From Devosia sp. (GTDB lineage: Bacteria > Pseudomonadota > Alphaproteobacteria > Rhizobiales > Devosiaceae): a DNA stretch of 64,000 nucleotides. Shown piece after piece: positions 24,840 through 34,066 of this stretch; positions within the stretch are counted from its first letter, which is position 1, and each line of letters starts with the position of its first letter. Location: contig NZ_JAFKHE010000018.1 in assembly GCF_017307495.1 (NCBI RefSeq), forward strand, positions 124,001 to 188,000, given 5' to 3'. A model generated the notes under the pieces. That model saw only the letters and a list, made by a program, of their open reading frames with translations. It was not told the DNA's origin and made no database searches. The position numbers and the translations under genes were made by a program.

Positions 24840-25732
24840 AGCTGCTGATCCTCGGGCGCGACGGCCAGGTCGGCACGGCCCTGACGCAGGTCCTCGCGCC
24901 GCTCGGCGCCATTGCCGCCTATGGCCGGCAGGGCGCGGATTTCAGCCATCCCGCCGATCTCGAGGGCGTGGTGAAGCGCGAGCAGCCGGACGTGATCGTC
25001 AATGCCGCAGCCTACACCGCCGTCGACAGGGCCGAGAGCGAGCCGGAACTGGCTCGGCTGGTGAACACCGAGGGGCCGGCGGTGCTGGCGCGGGTGGCGG
25101 CCGAAACCGGCGCCTGGATGATCCACTATTCCACCGACTACGTCTTCGACGGCAGCGGCACGACCGCCTGGGCAGAGGACGATCCGACCGGACCGCTCAA
25201 CGTCTATGGCGAGACCAAGCGCGCCGGCGAGGAGGCGATTGCGGCCTCCGGATGCAAGCACCTGGTCTTCCGCACCAGCTGGGTGCATGCGCCGGGCGGC
25301 AACAACTTCATCGCCAAGATGCTGAGTCTCGCGCAAAGCCGGGACGAGCTGAAGGTGATCGACGACCAGCATGGCGCACCGACCAGCGCGCGGCTGATCG
25401 CCGAGGTGACGGCACGCGCCATCCAGCAGATCGCCAACGACCGGCCGATCCCGTCGGGCCTCTACCATCTCGTCGCCTCGGGCGAGACGACGTGGAACGG
25501 CTACGCGCGCTTTGCCATCGCCGAAGCGCTGGCGCGCGGCGTGCCGCTCAAGCTGGCGCCGGAGCGGGTGCTGGCCGTGCCGACCTCGGCCTTCCCCACC
25601 CCTGCCCGGCGGCCACTCAACTCACGGCTCTCGACACTCAAGCTGCGCGACGCGCTCGGCATCGATCTTCCGAACTGGAAGACCGACGCCATGGGCACGC
25701 TCGACACCATCCTACCGGAGAAAATGACATGA
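24836..25732 (+). CDS. rmlD: dTDP-4-dehydrorhamnose reductase
   Basis: A 298-residue NAD(P)-dependent reductase that makes dTDP-L-rhamnose in the last step of the pathway. [10 protein letters not shown] is the nucleotide loop, STDYVFDG and [10 protein letters not shown] carry the catalytic Ser-Tyr-Lys set, and [13 protein letters not shown] is typical of RmlD. It overlaps rmlB upstream (ATGA) and rmlA downstream by four bases. Confidence 0.95.
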   Translation: MKLLILGRDGQVGTALTQVLAPLGAIAAYGRQGADFSHPADLEGVVKREQPDVIVNAAAYTAVDRAESEPELARLVNTEGPAVLARVAAETGAWMIHYSTDYVFDGSGTTAWAEDDPTGPLNVYGETKRAGEEAIAASGCKHLVFRTSWVHAPGGNNFIAKMLSLAQSRDELKVIDDQHGAPTSARLIAEVTARAIQQIANDRPIPSGLYHLVASGETTWNGYARFAIAEALARGVPLKLAPERVLAVPTSAFPTPARRPLNSRLSTLKLRDALGIDLPNWKTDAMGTLDTILPEKMT

Positions 25733-26613
25733 CGGAGCGGCGCGGGATCATCCTCGCCGGAGGCGCCGGCACACGGCTGCATCCGGCGACGCTGACCGTC
25801 TCCAAGCAGTTGCTGCCGGTCTATGACAAGCCGATGGTGTACTATCCACTGTCGACGCTGATGCATGGCGGCATCCGCGAGGTGCTGGTCATCTCGACCC
25901 CCGATGACCTGCCGCGTTTCCGCATGCTGCTCGGCGACGGCAGCAAGTGGGGCATGGCGTTCCGCTACGTGGTGCAGCCGAGCCCGGACGGGCTGGCGCA
26001 GGCCTTCATCCTGGGCGCCGACTTCGTGGGCGGCCGGCGTTCGACGCTGATCCTCGGCGACAACATCTATTTCGGGCACGACCTGAGCAAGCTGCTGGCC
26101 GAGGCCGACAAGCGGCCGTCCGGTGCCAGCGTCTTCGCCTATCACGTCAACGACCCCGGCCGGTACGGCGTGGTCGAGTTCGACGGCATGGGCAAGGCGG
26201 TGTCGATCGAGGAGAAGCCGCAGGCGCCGAAATCGAACTATGCGGTCACCGGCCTCTATTACTACGACGAGGAGGTTGCCGAACTGGCGCGCTGCCTCAA
26301 GCCGTCGGATCGGGGCGAGCTCGAGATCACCGATCTCAACCGGCTGTACCTGGAACGCGGCCAGCTGAATGTCGAGCTGATGGGGCGCGGCTTTGCCTGG
26401 CTGGATACCGGCACGCACGATTCCCTGCTCGAGGCTGGCCAGTTCATTGCCACGCTCGAGAAGCGCCAGGGTTTCAAGGTCGCCTGCCCCGAGGAGATCG
26501 CCTGGCGCAACGGCTGGATCGATGACGCGGCGTTGGAAAAGCTCGCGGAGCCGTTGAAGAAAAGCGGCTATGGCACCTATCTGCTGCAGATTTTGCGAGA
26601 GGGCCGCGGCTGA
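25729..26613 (+). CDS. rmlA: glucose-1-phosphate thymidylyltransferase
   Basis: A 294-residue nucleotidyltransferase, first enzyme of dTDP-rhamnose synthesis. The signature [20 protein letters not shown] is at the N-terminus, [10 protein letters not shown] near residue 107, and [16 protein letters not shown] near residue 148. Length is standard. It starts inside the rmlD stop and ends on the first base of the rmlC start (TGATG). Confidence 0.96.
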   Translation: MTERRGIILAGGAGTRLHPATLTVSKQLLPVYDKPMVYYPLSTLMHGGIREVLVISTPDDLPRFRMLLGDGSKWGMAFRYVVQPSPDGLAQAFILGADFVGGRRSTLILGDNIYFGHDLSKLLAEADKRPSGASVFAYHVNDPGRYGVVEFDGMGKAVSIEEKPQAPKSNYAVTGLYYYDEEVAELARCLKPSDRGELEITDLNRLYLERGQLNVELMGRGFAWLDTGTHDSLLEAGQFIATLEKRQGFKVACPEEIAWRNGWIDDAALEKLAEPLKKSGYGTYLLQILREGRG

Positions 26614-27161
26614 TGCACGTCACGAAGCTGGAGATCGAGGGGCTGATGACGTTCGAACCGCGCGTCTTCAGCGACGATCGCGGCGCCTTCTTCGAGAGTT
26701 TCAACGACCGGGTGTTCCGCGAAGCCACCGGGTTCACCGGCCAGTTCGTACAGGACAACCACTCGATCAGCCGCAAGGGCGTGGTGCGCGGGCTGCACTA
26801 CCAGCTCGCGCCGCATGCGCAGGGCAAGCTTGTGCGCGTGGTCGCGGGGGCGGCGTTCGATGTGGCCGTCGACATCCGCCGGGGCTCGCCGACCTTCGGC
26901 CGATGGGCCGGGATCGAGCTCAGCGCCGGGAACCGCCGCCAGTTCTGGATTCCACCCGGGTTCGCGCACGGCTTCGCCGCGCTTGAGGACGACACCCAGT
27001 TCCTCTACAAAACCACGGATTTCTGGCACGGACCGAGCGAACGTGCGATCCGGTGGGACGATCCCGGGCTGTCGATCGATTGGCCCCTGAGCGGCGCGCC
27101 GATCCTTTCGGGCAAGGATGCCGCCGCGCCGGGGCTCGACAGGGCCGAGCTCTTCAACTGA
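26613..27161 (+). CDS. rmlC: dTDP-4-dehydrorhamnose 3,5-epimerase
   Basis: A 182-residue cupin epimerase, third step of dTDP-L-rhamnose synthesis. The catalytic segment VRGLHYQLAPHAQGKLVRV near residue 52 and FWIPPGFAHGFAAL near residue 112 are typical. It completes the rmlBDAC set; the order B-D-A-C with one- to four-base overlaps points to a single transcript. Confidence 0.96.
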   Translation: MHVTKLEIEGLMTFEPRVFSDDRGAFFESFNDRVFREATGFTGQFVQDNHSISRKGVVRGLHYQLAPHAQGKLVRVVAGAAFDVAVDIRRGSPTFGRWAGIELSAGNRRQFWIPPGFAHGFAALEDDTQFLYKTTDFWHGPSERAIRWDDPGLSIDWPLSGAPILSGKDAAAPGLDRAELFN

Positions 27162-27171
27162 CGGGACCATC

Positions 27172-28395
27172 TTGAACATTATCCGACTGTTCGTCCGCCA
27201 GGTGCTGTTCCCGTTCCTGCGGCTGCTGGTACGCGCCCTGCTGATGCCGGGCCTGGTCATCGGCGACTGGATCGCCGGCTGGCGCCTCGCGCGGCAGGGC
27301 GACGTTGTCTCGATCGAGGCCTATTCGGAGGCGAGCGGCGGTACGTTCTGCGTGTTCCACCTCTACCAGCGCTATACCTTGCCGGCCAACGTGGTCCACG
27401 CGATCGCCGTGCTCAAGGAGCTCGGCGTCAACGTTGTGGCGGTGAGCAACCTGCCGCTGGCCCCGGCCGAGCTCGAGCGGCTCAAGCCCTACCTTCACAC
27501 CTTCATCCAGCGCCGCAACTTCGGCCGCGATTTCGGCGGGTACCGCCGCGGCGTGCTGCACGTGCTCGACCGGCATGCACCGGACCGGCTCATCCTGCTC
27601 AACGACAGCATCTTCTTTGCCCGGCGCGGCCTGCGCGAGTTCTTCACCGAGATGTCGCGGGACGGCGGGTTCATCGGCGCCAGCGAAAACCACGAGATCA
27701 GCCATCACGTCGGCAGCTACGCCCTGAGTTTCGGGCCGCAGGTGCTCAGCGACCCGCGCTTTCGCAAATACTGGCAGGACTACCGGTCGACCGAGATCCG
27801 CCCGCGCGTGATCTGGAACGGCGAGGCGGCGCTCAGCAAACTGGTCGAACAGACCATCAAGGTGCGGCCGCGGGTGATCTACTCGCTGCAGCGGCTCGAC
27901 GCGGCGCTCAAGCAGGCGAGCTGGCGTGACCTGGTGGTGTCGGCCTCGCAGATGCCGGAGAACTATCAGGGGCACAATCCGCTGCGCCAGCTGGTGCGCG
28001 AGTCGCGCAAGCCGATGCGCGAGGCCCAGCCTGTGACCAAGGCCATGCTGCTCGACAGCGCCAGCCTGACCCTGCCGATGCCGGAAGAGGAACTGGTGCG
28101 GGACATGAACGCGCAGTACCGCCGCGAGCTGCAGCGCGACCTGCTCGACTACGTATTCCATGGCAGCCAGATCCACTGGGGCGCGCTGCTCCTGACGCAG
28201 TACCTGCAGATGCCCATCATCAAGCTCGATCTGGTGCTGCGCTCGATCTACGGGCTGGGCGAACTGGACAGCTTCGCCCCCTTCCTCACCGAGGACGAGT
28301 TCGCCGAGTTCCACCAGTTGGTCACGGCGCGCGGCGAGCCGATGATGCACGGCACGCTGAAGCAGAAGCTGATGATGATGACGGGGCTGATGTAG
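27172..28395 (+). CDS. rhamnan synthesis F (RgpF)-like glycosyltransferase
   Basis: About 407 residues. The recognisable core is HTFIQRRNFGRDFGGYRRG with RLILLNDSIFF, the pattern of RgpF-type proteins that build rhamnose polymers. An N-terminal hydrophobic segment (LFPFLRLLVRALLMPGLVIG) suggests membrane attachment. The likely start is TTG at 27172, 10 nt after the rmlC stop; no ATG gives a full N-terminus. Adjacent to the dTDP-rhamnose genes, which would supply its donor. Confidence 0.85.
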   Translation: MNIIRLFVRQVLFPFLRLLVRALLMPGLVIGDWIAGWRLARQGDVVSIEAYSEASGGTFCVFHLYQRYTLPANVVHAIAVLKELGVNVVAVSNLPLAPAELERLKPYLHTFIQRRNFGRDFGGYRRGVLHVLDRHAPDRLILLNDSIFFARRGLREFFTEMSRDGGFIGASENHEISHHVGSYALSFGPQVLSDPRFRKYWQDYRSTEIRPRVIWNGEAALSKLVEQTIKVRPRVIYSLQRLDAALKQASWRDLVVSASQMPENYQGHNPLRQLVRESRKPMREAQPVTKAMLLDSASLTLPMPEEELVRDMNAQYRRELQRDLLDYVFHGSQIHWGALLLTQYLQMPIIKLDLVLRSIYGLGELDSFAPFLTEDEFAEFHQLVTARGEPMMHGTLKQKLMMMTGLM

Positions 28396-28425
28396 GGCGA
28401 ACTTTCATGATGGAAGGCCGCACGA

Positions 28426-28476
28426 GCATCGGACTTCGCCCGGTCGAGACTCCCGAGTTCTAGCTCGGTCCGATGC
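28426..28476. terminator. inverted repeat between convergent polysaccharide genes
   Basis: GCATCGGAC at 28426-28434 pairs with GTCCGATGC at 28468-28476 across a 33-nt loop that has further weak pairing. It lies between the RgpF-like stop and the Wzt stop, the right arm being inside the last Wzt codons. No clear T-run is seen on either strand. Confidence 0.3.
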
Positions 28477-29179
28477 CCTCGAAGCGCTTCACCCGTCCAT
28501 GCTCGAGTTCCAGCAGCTTGTTGCAGGTACGGGCAATCAGGTCGGGCTGATGGCTGGCGAGGATGATGATGCCGGCCTTCTCGGCCAGCTCGTCCATGCG
28601 GCGGGTGGCCTTGGCCTGGAAGGCCGCGTCGCCGGCGCCAATCCATTCATCCATAAGCAGAATCTGCGGCTCGAGCGTCGTGGCGATGGCGAAGGCCAGC
28701 CGCGCCCCCATGCCCTGGCTGTAGCTCTTGAACGGCATGTCGATGAACTCGCCGAGCTCGGAGAAGGCGATAATTTCATCGGTCTTTTCCGCGATCTCGG
28801 CCTCGCTCCAGCCATTGATGAGCCCGCGCAGCAGGATGTTGCGGCGACCCGTCGCCTCGGCGCGGAAACCGAGGTCGATATTGAACAGGGCATCGACGCG
28901 GCCAGCGACGGCGAGCGCCCCGCCCGTCGGTTCGTAGATCCCGTATAACACCTTGAGAAGCGTAGTCTTTCCGGCCCCGTTGGCTCCGACCAGCCCCAGC
29001 CGGTCGCCGGCCTTGAGCTCGAAGCTCACCCCGTCGAGGGCGGTGACGAAGCGACGGTTGCCGCTGCCGGAAATGGTGCCGCCGGTCTGCTGCTCGACGC
29101 GCTTGTCGCGCGGGCGGAGCGAGAGCCTTTCGCGCACTTCGTAGACAAGGCGCAGGTCGTGGGCGGAAATCGAGACCAT
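28460..29179 (-). CDS. polysaccharide ABC exporter, ATPase subunit (Wzt-like)
   Basis: A 239-residue ATPase. Walker A is GLVGANGAGKTTLL, the signature region KSYSQGMGARLAFAIAT, and Walker B QILLMDEWIGAGD. The N-terminal RLVYEVRERLSLRP is typical of O-antigen and capsule exporters. It lacks the C-terminal carbohydrate-binding domain of long Wzt proteins, so export should not depend on a modified chain end. Its start overlaps the permease stop (ATGA). Confidence 0.92.
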   Translation of the reverse strand: MVSISAHDLRLVYEVRERLSLRPRDKRVEQQTGGTISGSGNRRFVTALDGVSFELKAGDRLGLVGANGAGKTTLLKVLYGIYEPTGGALAVAGRVDALFNIDLGFRAEATGRRNILLRGLINGWSEAEIAEKTDEIIAFSELGEFIDMPFKSYSQGMGARLAFAIATTLEPQILLMDEWIGAGDAAFQAKATRRMDELAEKAGIIILASHQPDLIARTCNKLLELEHGRVKRFEGIGPS

Positions 29180-29964
29180 CAGACGATCAGCGCCACTTTC
29201 TTGCGGTAGGCGCCGAGCATAAGCACGGCAAGCGCCCAGACGACGAGGGTAAAGACGATAGAGAAGGCGAATGAGCTCCAGTGCACGGTGCCGTCGACGA
29301 TGGGCTGGCGCACCATGTCGAGGAAATAGGTGAACGGGTTCCAGTAGTAGAGCGCGCCGCGCAGGCCCCCCTCCCCTTCATGCGTCCAGAACAGCGGCGT
29401 CGCGAACATGGCGACCCGCATCAGGTTGGTGACGATGAACTGGCTATCGGGGAAGAACACGCCGAGGAAGCCGAACAAGGCCACAACCGCGGGCGAACAG
29501 ACGAGGATGATGACGAGGCCGAGCCCGGCCCAGAGCCAGGCCGGCGTGATGTTCACCTGCGCGAAGACGAGGATGACGGCACAGCCGAACACGGCGTAGA
29601 GGCCGCGGATGACGTTCTGCAGCGTCACCCGCATCACGTAGGCGGAGAGCGGCAGGTTGGTGCCCCTGATGAAGCTCTGCTCGCGCTCGAACAGGGTCAC
29701 CGCCTGCGAAATCGAGTCGTTCATGTAGTTCCAGACCAGCAAGCCGGTCGCCACATAGATGGCGAACTGGGCCGAGGGGGCTGGCGCGAACACGAAGATG
29801 AACGTAGCCGCGAAGGCGAAATAGTTGATCAGCAGCCACAGCGGCCCGAGCGTGGTGCGCCGGTGCTGGTCGCCGATATCCTCGGTGGCGAGCGTGATCC
29901 AGACGCGGCGTCGGGCATAGCCCGCCGCCATGTCGGCCCAGGCATTGGCGAGAATTCTGTGCAT
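29179..29964 (-). CDS. polysaccharide ABC exporter, permease subunit (Wzm-like)
   Basis: A 261-residue ABC-2-type membrane protein with six helices (for example LWLLINYFAFAATFIFVF and NVIRGLYAVFGCAVILVFAQ). Together with the overlapping ATPase gene it forms an exporter for lipid-linked polysaccharide across the inner membrane. The start at 29964 (MHRILANAWADM) excludes a proline-rich leader in the open frame that partly comes from palindrome A3. Confidence 0.92.
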   Translation of the reverse strand: MHRILANAWADMAAGYARRRVWITLATEDIGDQHRRTTLGPLWLLINYFAFAATFIFVFAPAPSAQFAIYVATGLLVWNYMNDSISQAVTLFEREQSFIRGTNLPLSAYVMRVTLQNVIRGLYAVFGCAVILVFAQVNITPAWLWAGLGLVIILVCSPAVVALFGFLGVFFPDSQFIVTNLMRVAMFATPLFWTHEGEGGLRGALYYWNPFTYFLDMVRQPIVDGTVHWSSFAFSIVFTLVVWALAVLMLGAYRKKVALIV

Positions 29965-30061
29965 CGGCCCCACGGGTGTTGTCGGCGCTCGGGTAGCACA
30001 GGCGCGGGATGGAGGGAATGAGGGCCGGTGCGTGGGGTAGAGTTGCGACGCCGCAGTCGGG

Positions 30062-30154
30062 CCTCCCTCCCCCTTGAGGGGAGGGATCGAGGGAGGGGGT
30101 CGTGCGGTGATCAACGATGGCCCCCACCCCCACGCCCTCCCCTCAGGAGGGGAG
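30062..30154. repeat. family A palindrome, copy A3
   Basis: Left part CCTCCCTCCCCCTTGAGGGG with GGGAGGGGGTCG, right part CCCCCACCCCCACG with CCTCCCCTCAGGAGGGGAG. It lies in the 194-bp gap between the Wzm gene and the DUF2793 gene, which are both on the minus strand. Confidence 0.7.
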
Positions 30155-30158
30155 CAGA

Positions 30159-30983
30159 TCAGCTGACCACAGCGCGATCCGCCACGCGCCGCCAGTTGGT
30201 GCCATCCGAGAAGGCGAGCGTCGCACCGCCCGCTTCGTTGGAGACGAAGATCATCTGGCCGGCACCGGCACTGGCGGCCGGGACGCCGGCGACGGTGTAA
30301 GGCTTGCAGCGGATCGGACCATCGACGTCGAGTTTCACCGCCGGCGAGGCCGTGCCGATGCCGACCTTGCCCGATGTGTCGACCACCAGCGCCTCGGTCC
30401 AGGCCGAGCCATCCGGGCTGACCTTGATGTGCAGGTTATCGTCGCCTGCAGTGCCCAGTTCGGCGCGGCCCGAGAAGCTGGTCTGGTAGAGCAGGCTCGC
30501 CGTATCGCCCGATGAATGCTTGTTGAGTTTCACCTGTACGCCGGCCGAGGCGTTGGTGAACAGTACGGCTTCGCTGTCGACGGCGAGGCGGTTGGTATCG
30601 TCGGCGGCGGCGTTGATGCCGAGCCTTGGCACCTTGCCGTCGAGTCCGACGGTGGGCTGCCACGCCGTGCCGGTCCAGACGACGATGCCGCTCTCGTCGA
30701 CAAGGTAGGCGATCCAGCCCGGCTCGGGCGCGTGGAACAGCCAGGCCGCGCCGTCCCAGGCTGCGATCTGGCCGGCCTTGCCGGCCCAGGCGCCGGTGGG
30801 GCCGGCGGCGACGATGTAGCGGTCGCCTTCGGCAGGGCTGGCCGGCGGAGCGGCAAGGTCGCGGTCGAGCACCGCGAGTTGTGCCAGCGTGTCGAGCGCC
30901 GCAATCGCTTCGTTGTGGGTGACGTGCTTGCCGGCCTGGGCTGGGAGAATGAACGGCAGTTTCAGGTGCGTACTGGTGGTCAC
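30159..30983 (-). CDS. DUF2793-containing, phage-tail-fibre-like surface protein
   Basis: About 274 residues. The N-terminal half matches DUF2793 (LPFILPAQAGKHVTHNEAI, then SPAEGDRYIVAAGPTGAWAG and AAWDGAAWLFHAPEPGW). The C-terminal half has the repeated VDTSGKVGIGTASPAVKLDV element of tail-fibre and adhesin-type beta-helical proteins. The GTG start at 30983 has GAGGG upstream. No other phage gene is near, and it sits beside the O-antigen exporter, so a role at the surface or as a gene-transfer-agent-type fibre is possible. Function unproven. Confidence 0.8.
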   Translation of the reverse strand: MTTSTHLKLPFILPAQAGKHVTHNEAIAALDTLAQLAVLDRDLAAPPASPAEGDRYIVAAGPTGAWAGKAGQIAAWDGAAWLFHAPEPGWIAYLVDESGIVVWTGTAWQPTVGLDGKVPRLGINAAADDTNRLAVDSEAVLFTNASAGVQVKLNKHSSGDTASLLYQTSFSGRAELGTAGDDNLHIKVSPDGSAWTEALVVDTSGKVGIGTASPAVKLDVDGPIRCKPYTVAGVPAASAGAGQMIFVSNEAGGATLAFSDGTNWRRVADRAVVS

Positions 30984-31073
30984 GGCGTCCCTCGCGTGTT
31001 GTTGCGCGAAGGATAGGGCGCGCGGATGGAAGGGGGATAAGTGCGAGTGGGGATGCGCTCGGATCTGCCTTCT

Positions 31074-31163
31074 CCACCGGGTCATCCCCGCGAAAGCGGG
31101 GATCTCCGTTGGCCGCGCGCACCGCAAACAGAGGTTCCCGCTTTCGCGGGAATGACCCGGTGG
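31074..31163. repeat. family B palindrome, copy B3
   Basis: Outer ends CCACCGGGTCATCCCCGCG and CGCGGGAATGACCCGGTGG are complementary. The inner parts, GAAAGCGGGGATCTCCGTT and AACAGAGGTTCCCGCTTTC, form further stems. Very similar to B2. It lies between the DUF2793 gene and the mce gene. Confidence 0.85.
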
Positions 31164-31182
31164 GTTGTGGGACGAACGGCGT

Positions 31183-31608
31183 TCAGGCCGGCTGCAGCTC
31201 GGGCTTGACCTCTTCGAGCTCGATCAGCGTGCCATCGAAATCCTTGGGGTGGAGGAACACTACCGGGAGGCCGTGGGCGCCGATCCTGGGCTTGCCATCG
31301 CCGAGCACGCGGGCGCCGGCCTCGGTGAGGGTGCGGATGGCCGAGGCGAGGTCGGCCACCTCGTAGCAGACATGGTGCATGCCGCCCGACGGGTTGTTCT
31401 CGAGGAATTTCGCCACCGGCGAGTTGGCCCCGAGCGGGGTCATCAGCTCGATCTTGGTGTTTTCGAGCTGGACAAAGACGACGGTGACGCCGTGCTCGGG
31501 CAGGTCGTGCGGGGCATGCACATCGGCGCCGAGCAGGTCGCGATACTTCGCGGCGGCGGCAGCGAGATCGGGAACGACGATGGCAACGTGGTTGAGGCGA
31601 CCGATCAT
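31183..31608 (-). CDS. mce: methylmalonyl-CoA epimerase
   Basis: A 141-residue VOC-fold enzyme that converts (S)- to (R)-methylmalonyl-CoA. Motifs include GRLNHVAIVVPDL at the N-terminus (metal His), GGMHHVCYEVADL near residue 76 (second His), and FLHPKDFDGTLIELEE at the end (Glu ligand). Length is standard. GGAG lies 7 nt before the ATG. It lies downstream of the mutase gene, with palindrome A4 between them. Confidence 0.95.
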   Translation of the reverse strand: MIGRLNHVAIVVPDLAAAAAKYRDLLGADVHAPHDLPEHGVTVVFVQLENTKIELMTPLGANSPVAKFLENNPSGGMHHVCYEVADLASAIRTLTEAGARVLGDGKPRIGAHGLPVVFLHPKDFDGTLIELEEVKPELQPA

Positions 31609-31632
31609 TCAAAGCTCCGGGCGATGGCGAAA

Positions 31633-31754
31633 GGCCCCCTCACCCGCCATTGCGCGGCGACCTCTCCCCCAGAGGGAGAGGTGTCGCTGTGGCGGGGCCG
31701 GTTCCTCACCTCTCCCTCGGGGGAGGGGTCGGCCGAAGGCCGGGTAAGGGGGCC
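31633..31754. repeat. family A palindrome, copy A4
   Basis: Ends GGCCCCCTCACCCG and CGGGTAAGGGGGCC are complementary apart from one base. The inner hairpins are CCTCTCCCCCAGAGGGAGAGG and CCTCTCCCTCGGGGGAGGGG. It occupies the gap between the mutase stop (31763) and the mce start (31608). Confidence 0.8.
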
Positions 31755-31762
31755 TTCCGGGA

Positions 31763-33892
31763 TCATCGGTTCGATAACCTCCCCTCGATCTGGTTCAGCA
31801 CCGAGAACGCCGCTTCGAGGACGTTGGTGCCGGGGCCGAAGATTTCGGCCACGCCGGATTGACGAAGGAACTCATAGTCTTGCTCCGGGATGACGCCGCC
31901 GACGATGACGGTGACGTCGCCGAGGCCCCTGCCCTTCAGTTCGCCGATCAGCTCGGGGACGAGGGTCTTGTGGCCGGCGGCGAGGGAGGAGACACCGACG
32001 GCATCGACCTTCAGGTCTGCGACGTGGTCGGCGACTTCGGGGGCGGTTTCGAACAGGTCGCCCATGTGGACGACAAAGCCGAGGTCGGCGAAGGCGGTGG
32101 CGATGACCTTGGCGCCGCGATCGTGGCCGTCCTGGCCCATCTTGGCGATGAAGATGGCCGGCGGGCGGTGCTCGGCGGTCTCGAAGCCTTTGATGCGCCG
32201 CTGCAATTCCGCGAACTGCGGGTCGTCGTGGTAGCTCTGTGCATAGACGCCAGAGATGACGCGGGTGACGGCGGAGTGGCGGCCGAAGACCGCCTCGAGG
32301 GCGGCGGAAATCTCGCCCAGCGTGGCGCGGGCGCGCGCGGCCTCGACGCTGGCGGCGAGCAGGTTTCCGCCGGATTCTGCGTTTTCCTGCAATGACTTGA
32401 GCGCGGCAGCTACGGCATCCGGATCGCGGGTGCGGCGGATGTCGGCGAGGCGGGCAATCTGCTCGTCGCGGACCTTGTGGTTGTCGATCTCGCGGATGAC
32501 GATTGGTTCTTCGTTTTCAAGGCGATAGCGGTTGACGCCGACAATGACGTCCTCGCCGCGGTCGACGCGGGCCTGGCGCAGGGCGGCGGCCTTCTCGATC
32601 TCGAGCTTCGGCGTGCCGGCCTGCACCGCGGCGGTCATGCCGCCCTCGGATTCCACCTTCGAAATCAGGGCACTGGCGCGCTCTACCAGATCGGCGGTCA
32701 GGGCCTCGATGTAGTACGAGCCGCCGAGCGGATCGACCACGTCGGTGACGCGGCTCTCGTGCTGCAGGATCAGCTGGGTATTGCGGGCGATGCGGGCGGA
32801 GAATTCCGTCGGCAGCGCAATGGCTTCGTCGAAGGAGTTGGTGTGGAGGCTCTGGGTGCCGCCGAGCACCGCCGCCAGCGCCTCGATAGTGGTGCGGACG
32901 ATGTTGTTGTGCGGGTCCTGCTCGGTCAGCGACACTCCACTGGTCTGGCAGTGTGTGCGCAGGACCAACGATCTTCCATCCTTGGCCCCCAGCCGCGTCA
33001 TGAACTTCTGCCAGAGGGTTCGGGCCGCGCGGAGCTTGGCGACCTCGAGGAACAGGTTCATGCCGATGCCGAAGAAGAAGCTCAGGCGCGGCGCGAAGGA
33101 ATCGATGTCGAGGCCGCGCGCCTGCGCCGAGCGCACGTATTCGATGCCGTCGGCGATGGTGTAGGCGAGCTCCTGCACCGCCGTCGCCCCGGCCTCGTGC
33201 ATGTGGTAGCCCGAGATCGAGATCGAGTTGAATTTCGGCATATGCTCGGCGGTGTAGGCGATGATGTCGCCGACGATGCGCATGCTCGGCTCGGGCGGGT
33301 AGATATAGGTGTTGCGGACCATGAACTCCTTGAGGATGTCGTTCTGGATGGTCCCGTCGAGCTGCGCCTGCTTGACCCCCTGCTCCTCGGCCGCGACGAT
33401 GAACATGGCGAGCACCGGCAGCACGGCGCCGTTCATGGTCATCGAGACCGACATCTGATCGAGCGGGATGCCGTCGAACAGGATCTTCATGTCCTCGACG
33501 CTGTCGATGGCGACACCGGCCTTGCCGACATCGCCGGTAACGCGCGGGTGGTCGCTGTCATAGCCGCGGTGGGTGGCGAGGTCGAAGGCGACGCTGAGGC
33601 CCTTCTGCCCGGCGGCGAGGTTCTTGCGATAGAAGTCGTTGCTTTCCCGGGCGGTGGAGAAGCCGGCGTATTGCCGGATGGTCCACGGGCGGTTGGCGTA
33701 CATGGTGGCGCGCACGCCGCGGGTGAACGGGGCCGCGCCCGGCAGGCCGGGATCGGTGGTGACGTCGTCGGGGAAATAGGCCGGGCGGACCGGAAGGTCG
33801 CCGTAGTCGCGGTTGAGGGACTCGACCGGGGTGTCGCGGAGGTCCTTCTGGGCGAGCTTGGCCCAGTCGGCGAAGGTGGGGCGGCTAGACAT
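31763..33892 (-). CDS. scpA: methylmalonyl-CoA mutase
   Basis: A 709-residue adenosylcobalamin enzyme converting (R)-methylmalonyl-CoA to succinyl-CoA; the length fits the homodimeric ScpA type. The catalytic barrel holds [16 protein letters not shown] near residue 75 and [17 protein letters not shown] near residue 320. The C-terminal B12 domain has the base-off histidine in [17 protein letters not shown]. The start at 33892 ([10 protein letters not shown]) is preferred; upstream frame comes from palindrome A5. No meaB-type chaperone gene is in the window. Confidence 0.95.
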   Translation of the reverse strand: MSSRPTFADWAKLAQKDLRDTPVESLNRDYGDLPVRPAYFPDDVTTDPGLPGAAPFTRGVRATMYANRPWTIRQYAGFSTARESNDFYRKNLAAGQKGLSVAFDLATHRGYDSDHPRVTGDVGKAGVAIDSVEDMKILFDGIPLDQMSVSMTMNGAVLPVLAMFIVAAEEQGVKQAQLDGTIQNDILKEFMVRNTYIYPPEPSMRIVGDIIAYTAEHMPKFNSISISGYHMHEAGATAVQELAYTIADGIEYVRSAQARGLDIDSFAPRLSFFFGIGMNLFLEVAKLRAARTLWQKFMTRLGAKDGRSLVLRTHCQTSGVSLTEQDPHNNIVRTTIEALAAVLGGTQSLHTNSFDEAIALPTEFSARIARNTQLILQHESRVTDVVDPLGGSYYIEALTADLVERASALISKVESEGGMTAAVQAGTPKLEIEKAAALRQARVDRGEDVIVGVNRYRLENEEPIVIREIDNHKVRDEQIARLADIRRTRDPDAVAAALKSLQENAESGGNLLAASVEAARARATLGEISAALEAVFGRHSAVTRVISGVYAQSYHDDPQFAELQRRIKGFETAEHRPPAIFIAKMGQDGHDRGAKVIATAFADLGFVVHMGDLFETAPEVADHVADLKVDAVGVSSLAAGHKTLVPELIGELKGRGLGDVTVIVGGVIPEQDYEFLRQSGVAEIFGPGTNVLEAAFSVLNQIEGRLSNR

Positions 33893-33903
33893 CGAGCACT
33901 TGG

Positions 33904-34043
33904 CCTCCCCCCACCCTAGCTTCGCTGCGGCCGCGATGCGGCCAAGCTGCGCTACCCTCCCCACGAGGGGGAGGGAGGACTGTGGCACCGACGAAGCCCA
34001 ATCGTCTCCCTCCCCCTTGTGGGGAGGGAACAAGGGTGGGGGT
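33904..34043. repeat. family A palindrome, copy A5
   Basis: Left arm CCTCCCCCCACCCTAGCTT, with an inner GCGGCCGCGATGCGGCC hairpin and CCTCCCCACGAGGGGGAGGG. Right arm CTCCCTCCCCCTTGTGGGG, then AACAAGGGTGGGGG. It lies between pccA and the mutase gene, so three of the propionate genes are separated by such elements. Confidence 0.8.
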
Positions 34044-34066
34044 GCCCCACGCTCGGACGTCGAACA

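Noticed and set aside
30159..30983. Prophage indicated by the tail-fibre-like DUF2793 protein
   Set aside because: No integrase, capsid, terminase, portal or lysis gene is in the window; the neighbours are polysaccharide and propionate genes.
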